Assembly: GCF_042738955.1 (NCBI RefSeq) | Contig: NZ_JBHYHC010000002.1 | Coordinates: forward strand, 183,073 to 247,072 | Reading direction: 5' to 3' | Origin: Umezawaea sp042738955 | Lineage (GTDB): Bacteria; Actinomycetota; Actinomycetes; Mycobacteriales; Pseudonocardiaceae | Length of the DNA: 64,000 nt | Shown: one piece after another, positions 25,646 to 34,291 of the stretch | Layout of the letters: each line of letters opens with the position of its first letter | How positions within the stretch are numbered: the first letter of the stretch is position 1 | Notes under the pieces: model-generated | What the model saw: the letters and a program-made list of their open reading frames with translations, nothing else | What the model was told of the DNA's origin: nothing | Databases searched by the model: none | Position numbers and translations under genes: made by a program

Positions 25646-26079
25646 CGGTCGCACGCGGGCGCGGGCGCGTCGTCCGACAGCGGCGCGCCGGTCGGCAGGA
25701 CGTACAGGACCTCCAGCACCATCGGCGTCGTGCCGAGGTTGCGTCCGATGTGGACGTTGTCCGCGCCGCTCGGCTCGGTGATCGGCGCGCCCGCCGGGTA
25801 CACGCCGTCCACGGCGCAGTCGTGGCCGAAGTGGGTGAGCGTGCCGGACTTCACCAGGCCGTACAGCTCGCCCTCGTGGAAGTGCCACCCGGTCGCGCCG
25901 CCGGGCTGGATGGTGATCTCGCGGACCACGTAGTCCTTGTCGCCCACCGTGTGCTGGAACAGCAGCTTCGCGGACACCCCCGTGCCGGGCGTCGCCGACG
26001 ACACCCCGGTGAGGGCCCCCAACGCGGCGACCGCGACGGCTCCGACGACCACGGCACGACCGAAAACGTTGCTGCGCAT
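25642..26079 (-). CDS. Secreted cupin-domain protein
   Basis: A 145-residue exported protein. Residues 1-30 form a Sec-type signal peptide (GRAVVVGAVAVAALGALTGVSSA). The mature protein is one cupin barrel with the metal motif WHFHEGELYGLVKSGTLTHFG, where the two His and the Glu would bind a metal ion. The ATG has a GAGGGAAG region about 10 bases upstream. It is the first gene of a three-gene operon with a P450 and a DinB-like protein, an unusual pairing of an exported sensor or enzyme with cytosolic ones. The function is not known. Confidence 0.85.
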   Translation of the reverse strand: MRSNVFGRAVVVGAVAVAALGALTGVSSATPGTGVSAKLLFQHTVGDKDYVVREITIQPGGATGWHFHEGELYGLVKSGTLTHFGHDCAVDGVYPAGAPITEPSGADNVHIGRNLGTTPMVLEVLYVLPTGAPLSDDAPAPACDR

Positions 26080-26278
26080 CCCCGAACTTCTTCCCTCGCC
26101 GGTACCGGACGACCCCATGCTAGGAGCCCCGGACGGTGGCGCGGGCGCGGTGTTCGCGCCCCCCACAACCCGTCCCGCGGCCCTACCAGGCGAAGCACCG
26201 GGTTTTCCGGCCGGAGGAGTGGCGTGAAGTCGCCATTCCCGACCCGAGGAATGCCGCTCCACAGTGGACCGAACCGGG

Positions 26279-26860
26279 TCAGGCGGCCGCGTCGCCGATC
26301 AGCTTCTCCGCCACCGGCCTCGCGGCGTCGAACGCCGCCAGGTCGCCGGTCGACGTGGCCAGCGCCGTCGCCCCCTCGAACAGCAGCATCAGCGCCCGGC
26401 CCAGTTCCTCGGGCTCCTTGCACCCGGCTTCGCGCGCGGACTGCGCGATCCGCCGCTCGAAGCTCTCCTTGTACTCGTGGATCACCGGCGTCGCCGGGTG
26501 GCCGGGCATCGTCAGCTCCACGCTCGCGTTGTGGAACGCGCACCCCCGGAAGCGCGCGGGGTCCGGCCGGTCGAACAGCTGCGCCAACCGCTCCCGCGGC
26601 GCGAGCGCGTCGTCGAACAGGTTCCGCTCGGCTGGCGACACCCGCTTCTCGCGCAGGTGCGCCAGGTACGCGGCGATCAGCTCGTCCTTACCGCCGTAGA
26701 GCTGGTAGAGCGTGCGCTTGGAGACCCCCGCCACCTCGCACAGCTCGCTGACACCGGTCGCCTGGATCCCGTTCCGGTAGAACAGGCTGATCGACGCCGC
26801 GAGCAGGCGTTTGCGAGGGCTGAGTGGTGGTGGTGCGACATCTGCGCTTGGAGTCCCCAT
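26279..26860 (-). CDS. TetR-family transcriptional regulator
   Basis: A 193-residue repressor. Residues about 14-60 form the helix-turn-helix (KRLLAASISLFYRNGIQATGVSELCEVAGVSKRTLYQLYGGKDEL); the rest is a helical ligand-binding domain with FRGCAFHNASVEL, as in many TetR proteins acting on oxidoreductase genes. The ATG at 26860 is chosen because a longer reading would add a low-complexity N terminus. Just upstream, 26867-26877 holds ATGGTACCGAT around a GGTACC palindrome, a weak operator candidate. The gene sits 199 bases past the start of the cupin operon, on the same strand; its target is uncertain. Confidence 0.9.
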   Translation of the reverse strand: MGTPSADVAPPPLSPRKRLLAASISLFYRNGIQATGVSELCEVAGVSKRTLYQLYGGKDELIAAYLAHLREKRVSPAERNLFDDALAPRERLAQLFDRPDPARFRGCAFHNASVELTMPGHPATPVIHEYKESFERRIAQSAREAGCKEPEELGRALMLLFEGATALATSTGDLAAFDAARPVAEKLIGDAAA

Positions 26861-27386
26861 TGCTTTATGGTACCGATCGCTTTCCGCTATTTCACGTGGA
26901 ATTCCCACACGATCTCGCCACGGTAGGAGGTAACGCCCGAGAGGGCCTGCGAGGTGGGCGAACCCGGTGGCCGTGCCCGGAAACGGTGAACTCTCCCGTT
27001 TTCGGCACCGGGGTGGTATTTCCGCATTTCTGCGGCACTCGTCCGCGCGAGGGAAGTCCTCGGCACGCGAAATCAGGGCACCGAACAATGGAAAATGAAC
27101 GGTACCCGATAACCGGTCGCGGATCAGTTCTTCGTCGCGCCGCCGACGCTCGGCCCGCGTGCTCGCCGCGGGCCGACCGGCGCACCCCCGCGAGCACTCC
27201 GGCCGCGGTCCGGCCCGTGTCCTCCGGGCACGCCGAAGAGAGCTGTCGACAAAGTGGTCCCCCCTGTGTGACGCCCGGTCCACCCCCTGCGGAACGGGCG
27301 AGAGGGACGGTACTCACCGAACCAGCCCCAGGGCAGCCGCCAGTGGGGGGTAACGGCGAGTGACGATGAGCACACCCAGTGAGTCG
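26861..27386. other. Intergenic stretch without a recognisable gene
   Basis: About 525 bases between the TetR gene start and the stop of the MmyB-type regulator. Open frames here have low-complexity Arg/Pro/Gly translations and no family pattern. The part near 26865-27110 is less GC-rich than the surroundings and holds the likely TetR promoter. I see no RNA gene or clear terminator. Confidence 0.5.
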
Positions 27387-28202
27387 CTACACGCGCGTGC
27401 CCGCGTCCAGCAGCGCCAGCGCCTCGGCGGCCGGACTGCCCGGTTCGGCGTGGTACACCACGAGGAGCAGCCGGTCCGCCCCGACGACGGCGAACTTCTC
27501 CAGCCGGAGTTCCAGGTCGCCGAACCGGGGGTGTCGGACGACGGTGGTGACACTGCCGCCCCGCTGGACGTCGTGGCGCGCCCACAGCCTGCGGAACCGG
27601 TCGCTGAGCAGCGACAGCTCCTCGACGAGCGCCGCGAGGTGCGGGTCGTCGACGTCGGCCCCGACCTCCGCGCGCAGCTGGGCGACGAGGGACGCGGCGT
27701 TCTCCTCCCAGTCCGGGTGGCACCGCACCCCGTCCGGGTCGGTGAACAGCGCGCGCAGCCGGTTCTCGCCCGGCGCCATGTGCGGCGACAGCGCTTGCGC
27801 CAGGCGGTTGGCGGCCAGCACGTCCCGGTACCGGTTCACGACGAACGCGGGCACGGTCAGCGTGTCCAGCAGCATCCGCACGCCGTCGGGCACCTCCTCC
27901 ACCGGCTGGGGAACGCGGGCGCGCGGCCGGTGCCGGGCGAGTTCGGCGAGGTGCGCGGCGCTCTCGGCGTCGAGCTGGAGCACGGCGGCGAGTGCGTCCA
28001 AGACCTGGGTGGAGGGGTTTCGATCCCGGCCCCGTTCCAGCCGCAGGTAGTACTCCGCGCTGATGCCCGCGAGCAGGGCGACCTCCTCGCGCCGCAGCCC
28101 CGGCACCCGGCGCAGACCGCCGGACCGCAGGCCGACCTCCTCCGGGCGCACCAGTTCCCGGCGGGCGCGCAGGAAGGCTCCGAGGACGTTGTCGGACTCC
28201 AC
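27387..28202 (-). CDS. XRE-family regulator with MmyB-like ligand domain
   Basis: A 271-residue regulator. The N terminus has the family's typical wording: LGAFLRARRELVRPEEVGL, then GLRRVPGLRREEVALLAGISAEYYLRLERGR (helix-turn-helix). The C-terminal domain (about 105-271) begins VRMLLDTLTVPAFVVNRYRDVLAANRLA, a PAS-like MmyB fold that binds a small ligand. The GTG at 28202 gives the usual family start; no good ribosome site is visible, so a leaderless transcript or another start is possible. It is divergent from a short-chain dehydrogenase 124 bases away. This arrangement is very common for the family and suggests that it controls that gene. Confidence 0.88.
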   Translation of the reverse strand: MESDNVLGAFLRARRELVRPEEVGLRSGGLRRVPGLRREEVALLAGISAEYYLRLERGRDRNPSTQVLDALAAVLQLDAESAAHLAELARHRPRARVPQPVEEVPDGVRMLLDTLTVPAFVVNRYRDVLAANRLAQALSPHMAPGENRLRALFTDPDGVRCHPDWEENAASLVAQLRAEVGADVDDPHLAALVEELSLLSDRFRRLWARHDVQRGGSVTTVVRHPRFGDLELRLEKFAVVGADRLLLVVYHAEPGSPAAEALALLDAGTRV

Positions 28203-28326
28203 CAGGCCACGGTACGTCCACTCCGGACGCCGTGGGTATCCCCTGGCACTACCCGGAACACGGGGGATCTGCCGCGGCCCGCGGCGGGCTCGCAGACTCG
28301 GGGCACCCCCTCGGAAAGGCACGTCC

Positions 28327-29157
28327 ATGGTTCAGCGCACGTGGTTCATCACCGGCGTCAGCAGCGGTTTCGGCCGCCACCTCGCCGAACAGCTCCTCGA
28401 CCGCGGCGACCGCGTCGCGGGCACGGTCCGCCGCGAAGGCGCGGTCGACGACCTGGTGGCCCAGCACGGCGACCGGCTGCGGCTCCACCACCTCGACCTC
28501 ACCGACCTGCCCGCCGTGCGCCCCGTGGTGGACAGCGCGTTCGCCGAGTTCGGTCGGATCGACGTGATCGTCACCAACGCCGGGTACGCCGTGTTCGGCG
28601 CGGCCGAGGAGGCGACCGACGAGCAGGTCGTGCACCAGATCACCACCAACCTGCTCGGCTCGATGCAGGTCGTCCGCGCGGCCCTCCCGCACCTGCGGGC
28701 GCAGGGTGGCGGCAGGCTCGTGCAGCTCTCCACCTACGGCGGCCAGGCCACCAACGCGGGCGGATCGCTCTACCACGCGGGCAAGTGGGGGATCGAGGGC
28801 TTCATGGAGGCCGTCGCGAAGGAGGTCGAGCCGTTCGGCATCGGCGTCACGATCGTCGAACCGGGCGGCGCGCGCACCGACTTCCGCTACGGCGGCCTCA
28901 CCCTGGCGACCCCGATGGCCGCCTACGACGGCACGCCCGCGGCGCTGGTGCGCGGCATCCAGGACCGGAGCCGCCCGTCGCTCGGCGACCCGGCGAAGAT
29001 GGCCGAGCTGATCATCGCGAGCGTCGACGAGACCCCGGCTCCACTGCGGCTCGTGCTGGGCAGCGACTCCTACCGGATCATCACGACCGCGCTGCGCGAC
29101 CGGTTGGCGCAGATCGAGCCGCAGGAGGAGCGGGCGGCGTCGACCGACTGGCGCTAG
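28327..29157 (+). CDS. Short-chain dehydrogenase/reductase (classical SDR)
   Basis: A 276-residue NAD(P)H-dependent oxidoreductase. It has the cofactor loop TGVSSGFGRHLAEQL, NAG in VIVTNAGYAVFG, a catalytic Ser in VQLSTYGGQ, and Tyr-Lys in YHAGK. VRREG after strand 2 suggests NADPH preference. GGAAAGG lies about 8 bases before the ATG. The substrate is unknown. It is divergent from the MmyB-type regulator, its likely controller. Its TAG stop shares the bases CTAG with the stop of the convergent response regulator. Confidence 0.92.
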   Translation: MVQRTWFITGVSSGFGRHLAEQLLDRGDRVAGTVRREGAVDDLVAQHGDRLRLHHLDLTDLPAVRPVVDSAFAEFGRIDVIVTNAGYAVFGAAEEATDEQVVHQITTNLLGSMQVVRAALPHLRAQGGGRLVQLSTYGGQATNAGGSLYHAGKWGIEGFMEAVAKEVEPFGIGVTIVEPGGARTDFRYGGLTLATPMAAYDGTPAALVRGIQDRSRPSLGDPAKMAELIIASVDETPAPLRLVLGSDSYRIITTALRDRLAQIEPQEERAASTDWR

Positions 29158-29762
29158 AAGCGCGAGCGCGCCCACCGGGACAGCGCGCGGCGGTTCGGGA
29201 GTTGCAGTTTGCGCAGGACGGCGGCGGCGTGCGTCTCGACCGTGCGCCCGGAGATCGACAGCCGGTCGCCGACCTCGCGGTAGGTGTAGCCCGCGGCGAC
29301 CAGCCGCAGCACGTCCCGCTCGCGCGGCGTGAGGCCGTCGAGGTCCGGGTCGCCGCGGAACGCGTCCAGCACGAAACCCGCGAGGTGCGGCGAGAAGCAG
29401 GCGTCGCCCTCGTGGACCTGGCGGATGGCGGCCCGCAGGTCCGCGCCGGTGATCGCCTTCGTCACGTACCCCCGCGCCCCCGCGCGGATCACCGCGATCA
29501 CGTCCCGCGCGGCGTCGGACACCGACAGCGCCAGGAACCGCACCGCCGGGAACTCCGGGACCGCCGCTTCCAGCACCGCCCGCCCGCCGCCACCGGGCAG
29601 GTGCACGTCCAGCAGCACCACGTCCGGCGTCAGCGCGCGCACGGCGGCCAGCGCGGACGCCACGTCCTCGGCCTCGCCGACCACCTCGACCTCCGCGCCG
29701 ATCTCGGCCCGCACCCCGGACCTGACCAGCGCGTGGTCGTCGACCACCAGCACCCGGATCAC
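29154..29762 (-). CDS. NarL/LuxR-type response regulator
   Basis: A 202-residue two-component regulator. The receiver domain (1-120) has the acidic pair D8-D9, the phospho-acceptor D52 in VVLLDVHLP, and K in YVTKAITG. The C-terminal helix-turn-helix of LuxR type has LTPRERDVLRLVAAGYTYREVGDRLSISGRTVETH. The GTG start overlaps the kinase stop by 4 bases (GTGA). It is the last gene of a group with a secreted peroxidase and its kinase, so that peroxidase locus may be its target. Targets cannot be read from the sequence. Confidence 0.93.
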   Translation of the reverse strand: MIRVLVVDDHALVRSGVRAEIGAEVEVVGEAEDVASALAAVRALTPDVVLLDVHLPGGGGRAVLEAAVPEFPAVRFLALSVSDAARDVIAVIRAGARGYVTKAITGADLRAAIRQVHEGDACFSPHLAGFVLDAFRGDPDLDGLTPRERDVLRLVAAGYTYREVGDRLSISGRTVETHAAAVLRKLQLPNRRALSRWARSRF

Positions 29763-30718
29763 GGACGCCCCACCGGCATCCGCAGCTCCACCTCGGTGCC
29801 CTCGCCCACCATCGTGCGGATCACCGCCGTACCGCCCTCGTGGCGCATCCGGCGTTCGATGGAGTCGGCGATGCCCCGCCGCCCCGACCCGGCGTGCACG
29901 GCCGGGTCGAACCCCCGGCCCCGGTCCCGCACCAACGCGAACACCTCCGCCTCCGTCACCTCCGCGAACACCGACACCCTCGGCACCCCGCCGTGCTTCG
30001 CGGCGTTGGCCAGCGCCTCCCGCACCGCGCCGACCACCGCCCGCGACCGGGCGTCCAGCTCGCACGTGCCGACCGACACCAGCTCCACCACCACGTCGAA
30101 CGTGTCCTCCACGACCTCGGCCGTCGCCGTCAGCGCGGCGGCGAAGTCGGTGCCCGCCACCGGCTGCCGCCCGTACAGCCACGCCCGCAGGTCCCGTTCG
30201 GTGCCGCGGGCCAACTTGCGGACCTCGGTCGTCTCCGCGTGCTTCTGGATCATCGTCAACGCCTGGAGCACCGAGTCGTGCAGGTGCGCCGCCAGGTCCG
30301 CGCGCTCCTCCGCGCGGGCCCTGGCGGCGCGTTCCCGCGCCAGCATCCGGGTCGTGACGAACAGCCAGGGGAACACCGCCGCGCCGACCAGCGCGATCCC
30401 GCCCGCGGCGAACACCGACAGCATCACCGTCGGCGACGACAGGTCGCCGCGGAAGGCCACCGCCACCGCGATCCCGCCGACCGCGATCACCACCGCGGTC
30501 GCCACCGCCGCCCGTGACAGCCCGCCCGCCTCGTCGTCGTGGCGGACCTTCCGGTGGGCGAGCGCCACCCACGGCCCGACGGTCGTCGTGACCACGGCCA
30601 GCATGATCACGACGACCACCGGCAGGCTCGGCCGCGGCGTGTGGACGATGGCCCACCACAGCGCGCCGAAACCCAGCAGCCCCAAGAACCCCAGCACGAT
30701 CAAGCCGCGCGTCCCCAT
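29759..30718 (-). CDS. Membrane sensor histidine kinase (HisKA_3 type)
   Basis: A 319-residue kinase. Four membrane helices fill residues about 5-122 with very short outer loops, so it probably senses a membrane-borne signal. The dimerisation and phospho-transfer helix has HLHDSVLQALTMIQKH with H147 as the phosphorylated residue, and the ATPase domain has EALANAAKHGG, RDRGRGFDP and GRRGIADSIERR. It partners the response regulator at 29154 with a 4-base overlap. Its ATG follows the stop of the haem-peroxidase gene by 10 bases, so peroxidase, kinase and regulator are probably one transcript. Confidence 0.92.
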   Translation of the reverse strand: MGTRGLIVLGFLGLLGFGALWWAIVHTPRPSLPVVVVIMLAVVTTTVGPWVALAHRKVRHDDEAGGLSRAAVATAVVIAVGGIAVAVAFRGDLSSPTVMLSVFAAGGIALVGAAVFPWLFVTTRMLARERAARARAEERADLAAHLHDSVLQALTMIQKHAETTEVRKLARGTERDLRAWLYGRQPVAGTDFAAALTATAEVVEDTFDVVVELVSVGTCELDARSRAVVGAVREALANAAKHGGVPRVSVFAEVTEAEVFALVRDRGRGFDPAVHAGSGRRGIADSIERRMRHEGGTAVIRTMVGEGTEVELRMPVGRP

Positions 30719-30728
30719 GGTGCGGATG

Positions 30729-32507
30729 CTAGGAGGTGCGGAACACGTCGCGGGCCAGATCGCGCCGGGGGACGTCGGTGTTCAGCGCGATCAGGTCGCC
30801 CAGGTCGTGCCGGTAGTCGATGCCGAACCGCTGCTTCACCATCGCGAGCACCGGGTCGTTGCCGGAGAAGAACCGGTCGCCGTCGCGCATCGCGGTGAAC
30901 TGCTTGGTCCAGATCGCCAGCTGCAACTCGCCGAACTCCGTGCCCGGCACGTGCGGCTCGGACACCATCCCGACGAACGCGTCGAGCGTGGAAACGTCCC
31001 CGTACAAGGCTTTCAGCCGGGCCGCGACGCTCGTCCGCCGCACGTCCGGCGCGACGAAGTCGAGGCTGTCCGGGTCGTCGATCTCCGCGCCCGGCGTCAG
31101 CTCGGGGTCGACCGGGAACGCCTCGGTCGCCTCGCCGGTGACGGCCTGGAACGACGCCTTCGGCGCCAGCCCGTACGCCTTGCGCAGCTCGTTGTACGAC
31201 GCGATCCCGTGGTCCCGCCCGCGTTCCACGTCGATCGCGGCGATGTCGAAGATCGCCGTGGGGCAGTTCGGCGCGCACCCGCCGGGCGTCAACGCCAGGC
31301 TGCGCACCACGTCGTCGATCCGCTCGTCGTTGCGCGACTGCGCCTGGAGGCTCAGCCCCTGCAACAGCGGCCCGAGCCGCACCTCGCCCACCAGTTCCGG
31401 CCGGAACGCCCCCAGCGCGGGCGGGATCGTGATCTCCACCCGGTTGCCGGACGTGACGACCGTGGCGCCCTTGGCGCGCAAGGCGTCCAGCTCGGCGGGG
31501 GAGTAGCGCGAGGCCGACGTCTTCACCAGGACGTTGCCGCGCAACATGCTGTGCGCCCGGTACCCGACGGTCGCGAACTCGTTCGACAGCGTCGCGTCGA
31601 CCGACGGGTCGTAGCCGCGGTAGGGCGCGAGCCGGACGCCCATCGCGGGCAGGAACTCGGTGTAGGTGATGTGCTGCTGCGTCGCGATGACCACCCGCCG
31701 GGCGAGCTGGAACCGCTGCTCCTCCGGCAGCCACGACGGCAGCAGCGACACGATCCGGTTGTGCTCGCGGGCGAACAGCGTCTGCACGGCCGTCAACGAC
31801 ACGTTCTCGTTGCCCCGGTCGTCCCCGGTGACCACGGCGCGCGCGCCCATCCCGACCGGGTCGTCGGCCCCAGGGGCGGTGTTGACGTCCCCACGGGCGT
31901 CCCGCCGCGGCAGCAGGTTGTCGGGCATCAGCAGCTTCGCGCCGTCCCGCATCCACGCCAGCCGGTCGGGCCCTGTCCCGTACACCGCTTCCGCGTCGAG
32001 GTACGAGTTCAGCTCGTTCGGCTGCTCGCGGGGCGTCGTGACCCCCGTTCCCGGCGCCACCGCGCTGCGCCCGAACGGCACGAACGGGATGTCGCTGTGG
32101 AAGTCCTCCATCGCGGCCCCGTTGACGAACGGGATGTTCCCCTGCTCGTTCCCCGAGGCCCGCAGGCCGAACGAGTGGTCGAGGAACTGCCCCCACGCCG
32201 TGCCCCACTGCGTCACCCGCGCCGACGGCGTCGTCACCCCGCCGTCGGCGAACACCCGGTTGCTCAGGTACCGCGCGGAGGGCCCGCCCACCGGCACGCC
32301 GATCCCGTCCGCGTAGTGGGCGGGCGCCACCCGCGAGTAGTTCGCCCCCGCCACACCCCACCCCGGATGACTCCGGTTGTTCCCCGTCCCGTCGAGGCTC
32401 TGCACCTCGAACGGGACCCCTGCCTCCGCCGTGCCGGTCAGCAACGACGACCCCGCCACGACCACCAGCGCGACCGCCAGCGTTCTCCTGTGTCCCATGG
32501 CGACCAT
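30729..32507 (-). CDS. Secreted haem peroxidase (animal-type/peroxidasin-like)
   Basis: A 592-residue exported peroxidase. Residues 1-29 are a Sec signal peptide (TLAVALVVVAGSSLLTGTAEA). Catalytic features of the animal haem-peroxidase superfamily are present: distal D110-H111 in GQFLDHSFGL, distal Arg R247 in FAREHNR, and proximal H319 in YRAHSML. The Asp before the distal His is the residue that esterifies haem in mammalian relatives. The final Asp of the usual DHD is Ser here. It would oxidise halides or organics with peroxide outside the cell. Starts at 32507 and 32498 are both possible, neither with a clear ribosome site. It is followed at 10 bases by a sensor kinase. Confidence 0.9.
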   Translation of the reverse strand: MVAMGHRRTLAVALVVVAGSSLLTGTAEAGVPFEVQSLDGTGNNRSHPGWGVAGANYSRVAPAHYADGIGVPVGGPSARYLSNRVFADGGVTTPSARVTQWGTAWGQFLDHSFGLRASGNEQGNIPFVNGAAMEDFHSDIPFVPFGRSAVAPGTGVTTPREQPNELNSYLDAEAVYGTGPDRLAWMRDGAKLLMPDNLLPRRDARGDVNTAPGADDPVGMGARAVVTGDDRGNENVSLTAVQTLFAREHNRIVSLLPSWLPEEQRFQLARRVVIATQQHITYTEFLPAMGVRLAPYRGYDPSVDATLSNEFATVGYRAHSMLRGNVLVKTSASRYSPAELDALRAKGATVVTSGNRVEITIPPALGAFRPELVGEVRLGPLLQGLSLQAQSRNDERIDDVVRSLALTPGGCAPNCPTAIFDIAAIDVERGRDHGIASYNELRKAYGLAPKASFQAVTGEATEAFPVDPELTPGAEIDDPDSLDFVAPDVRRTSVAARLKALYGDVSTLDAFVGMVSEPHVPGTEFGELQLAIWTKQFTAMRDGDRFFSGNDPVLAMVKQRFGIDYRHDLGDLIALNTDVPRRDLARDVFRTS

Positions 32508-32575
32508 GCTGGATCGGGACCGCGGCCCACCACATCCGTAGCGGGCCCGCGCCGATCCCCTAGGCCGAACGGCCG

Positions 32576-33559
32576 CTAGAACGTGAAGAGGACCTTGCCG
32601 CCGCGGCCGGTGCGCCGCGCGTGGGCGATGGCGTCCTGGTACCGCTCGATCGGGTAGGTGGCCTCGACGGCCGCGCTGAGCACCCCGTCCTCGACCAGCC
32701 CGGACAGCTCGGCGTAGACGGCCTCCAGCTCCTCGCGCGGCGCGTCGCGCACCCAGTTGACGACGAACATGCCGTGCGTCCGCAGGTCGCGGAACAGGAA
32801 GTCCGGGAACGGCAGCACCGGTCGTTCGCCGCCGATCGAGGCGTACACGACCGACGTGCCACCGAGTTCCAGTGCACCGACGAGGGCGTTGTAGCTCGAC
32901 CCGCCCGCACCGTCGAGCACGAGCTTGAGTTCCTCACCGCCCAACGCCTCGCGGATCCGGCCGCCCAGGTCGTCGCCGTCCACCAGCACGACGTCCCCAC
33001 CGAGAGCCCGCACCTGCTCGGCCGCCTCCTCGCGCCGCACGACGCTCAGCGTCCGCAGCCCGGCCCGCTTCGCCAGCGCGATGACGAACTGGCCGACGGC
33101 GGAGTTGCCGAGGTTCTGCCCCACCCAGTCGCCCGGCTTCAGGTCCACGTAGGCGGTCAGCAGCCGGTACGCCGTCGCCGGGTTGATCGGCAGCATCGCG
33201 AGCTGGAGCGCGTCGGCGGTCTCCGACACCGGCACGACACTGCCGGACGGCGCGACGATCCGACTGCCCCACGTGCCCTGCCGCTGCGTCGGCAGCACCA
33301 CGACCCGCCGCCCCACCAACGCCGCGTCGACATCTGCACCCACCTCCACGACCCGCCCGACCCCTTCACCACCGATGGGCGCGGGCAGTTCGGGTCGGTA
33401 CGCGTAGTAGCCGCCCGCGAGGAGGAAGTCGGACGGGTTGATCGACGCGGCTTCGAGCGCCACCAGCACGTCGTCCGCCCCCAAGGTCAGATCGGGGCTC
33501 TCGTCGAGCTTGAGGGCGGTGGCGACGTCGCCGTACTCGGTGATGACCAACTGGCTCAT
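32576..33559 (-). CDS. MDR-superfamily oxidoreductase (enoyl-reductase/MECR-like)
   Basis: A 327-residue NADPH-dependent medium-chain reductase without zinc ligands. The N-terminal catalytic part has ASINPSDFLLAGGYYAYRPELPAPIGGEGVGRVVEVG. The Rossmann part has QNLGNSAVGQFVIALAKRAG (a degenerate GxGxxG) and SVVRREE for NADPH phosphate. The pattern is closest to trans-2-enoyl reductase or quinone-reductase-like members. The ATG has GGGAG 6 bases upstream. It is divergent from the CGNR regulator, and a perfect inverted repeat lies 12 bases upstream of its start. Its stop is 68 bases ahead of the peroxidase start, so read-through is possible. Confidence 0.88.
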   Translation of the reverse strand: MSQLVITEYGDVATALKLDESPDLTLGADDVLVALEAASINPSDFLLAGGYYAYRPELPAPIGGEGVGRVVEVGADVDAALVGRRVVVLPTQRQGTWGSRIVAPSGSVVPVSETADALQLAMLPINPATAYRLLTAYVDLKPGDWVGQNLGNSAVGQFVIALAKRAGLRTLSVVRREEAAEQVRALGGDVVLVDGDDLGGRIREALGGEELKLVLDGAGGSSYNALVGALELGGTSVVYASIGGERPVLPFPDFLFRDLRTHGMFVVNWVRDAPREELEAVYAELSGLVEDGVLSAAVEATYPIERYQDAIAHARRTGRGGKVLFTF

Positions 33560-33570
33560 GCTGCACTCCC

Positions 33571-33599
33571 GTAAGTGGCTTTCTTCTGAAGACACTTAC
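33571..33599. promoter_or_regulatory. Perfect inverted repeat, likely operator
   Basis: GTAAGTG at 33571-33577 and CACTTAC at 33593-33599, separated by 15 bases. It sits in the gap between the MDR oxidoreductase (start 33559) and the divergent CGNR regulator (start 33672). A regulator dimer could bind here and control both genes; the CGNR protein is the nearest candidate. Confidence 0.55.
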
Positions 33600-33671
33600 A
33601 GGTCTAGCACGTGACAAGAAGCTCTGTAAAGCTCCTCAGCGTTTAGACCATTTCACGGTAGGATCGGTGCC

Positions 33672-34115
33672 ATGACCGACGCCGCGCAAGTGGTCGTGGA
33701 CCTGCTCAACACACGGGAACACTCGATCCACCAGGACACGCTGGACCCCTCAGCCGACCTCCTGCGCGCCCTGCGATCGGACCTCTTGGCGGTCATCGCC
33801 GACCCGACCGACGCCACCCACGCCTGGGCCGCCTTCAGCGCCAGGGTGTCGACCATCGAATTCCGCCAGGACTTCTCCACCCCAGGCGAGGTCCACCACC
33901 ACCAAACAGCGGGCGACCCCACCATAGGCACCCTGGTGAACGCCGTGTCGACCCTCGTCCAGTCAGGCAACTGGTCCCGCATCCGCCTGTGCGCCAACAA
34001 ACCCTGCGCGGCAGCCTTCTACGACACCACCCGCAGCCGCACCCGCCGCTGGCACTCGTACGAAATCTGCGGCAACCGCACCAACGTCGCAGCCCACCGC
34101 GCCCGCACAACCTGA
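33672..34115 (+). CDS. CGNR zinc-finger (ABATE-type) regulator
   Basis: A 147-residue regulator. The N-terminal ABATE-like part binds an unknown ligand; the C-terminal finger reads RLCANKPCAAAFYDTTRSRTRRW and EICGNRTNVAAHRAR, where the two C-x4-C/CGNR parts bind zinc and DNA. The N-terminal part is shorter than in many members (usually about 180-200 residues in all). GGTAGGAT lies 8 bases upstream of the ATG. Divergence from the oxidoreductase, with an inverted repeat between, suggests that it controls that gene. Confidence 0.88.
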   Translation: MTDAAQVVVDLLNTREHSIHQDTLDPSADLLRALRSDLLAVIADPTDATHAWAAFSARVSTIEFRQDFSTPGEVHHHQTAGDPTIGTLVNAVSTLVQSGNWSRIRLCANKPCAAAFYDTTRSRTRRWHSYEICGNRTNVAAHRARTT

Positions 34116-34256
34116 CCCCCACGTCCCCAAGCCACACGCGCCCTACCCCGCTGCTCGGCTTGGGCCGCATGGCTTGCAACTGGGTCGTGTCGCCTGCACC
34201 ACGACCCTGCTGCCGGGTCTGAGGCGCATGGCTTGCCGCCGAGTCGCGCGGTCTGG

Positions 34257-34286
34257 CCCGCGGGGCTCGGGGTCGAGCCCCGCGGG
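34257..34286. terminator. Two-way terminator hairpin
   Basis: A perfect 13-bp stem, CCCGCGGGGCTCG at 34257-34269 with 34274-34286, and a GGGT loop, between the convergent genes ending at 34115 and 34292. The 140 bases before it contain two copies of GCATGGCTTGC (near 34168 and 34226) of unknown meaning. Confidence 0.75.
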
Positions 34287-34291
34287 TGGTG

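Noticed and set aside
26892..27317. Possible small gene in the gap between the TetR and MmyB-type regulators
   Set aside because: Frames on both strands give random-looking translations with no start site or family pattern.
27360..32579. A 1739-codon open frame on the + strand
   Set aside because: It is antisense to the regulator, kinase and peroxidase genes, is rich in Arg/His/Pro/Gln, and has no recognisable domain.
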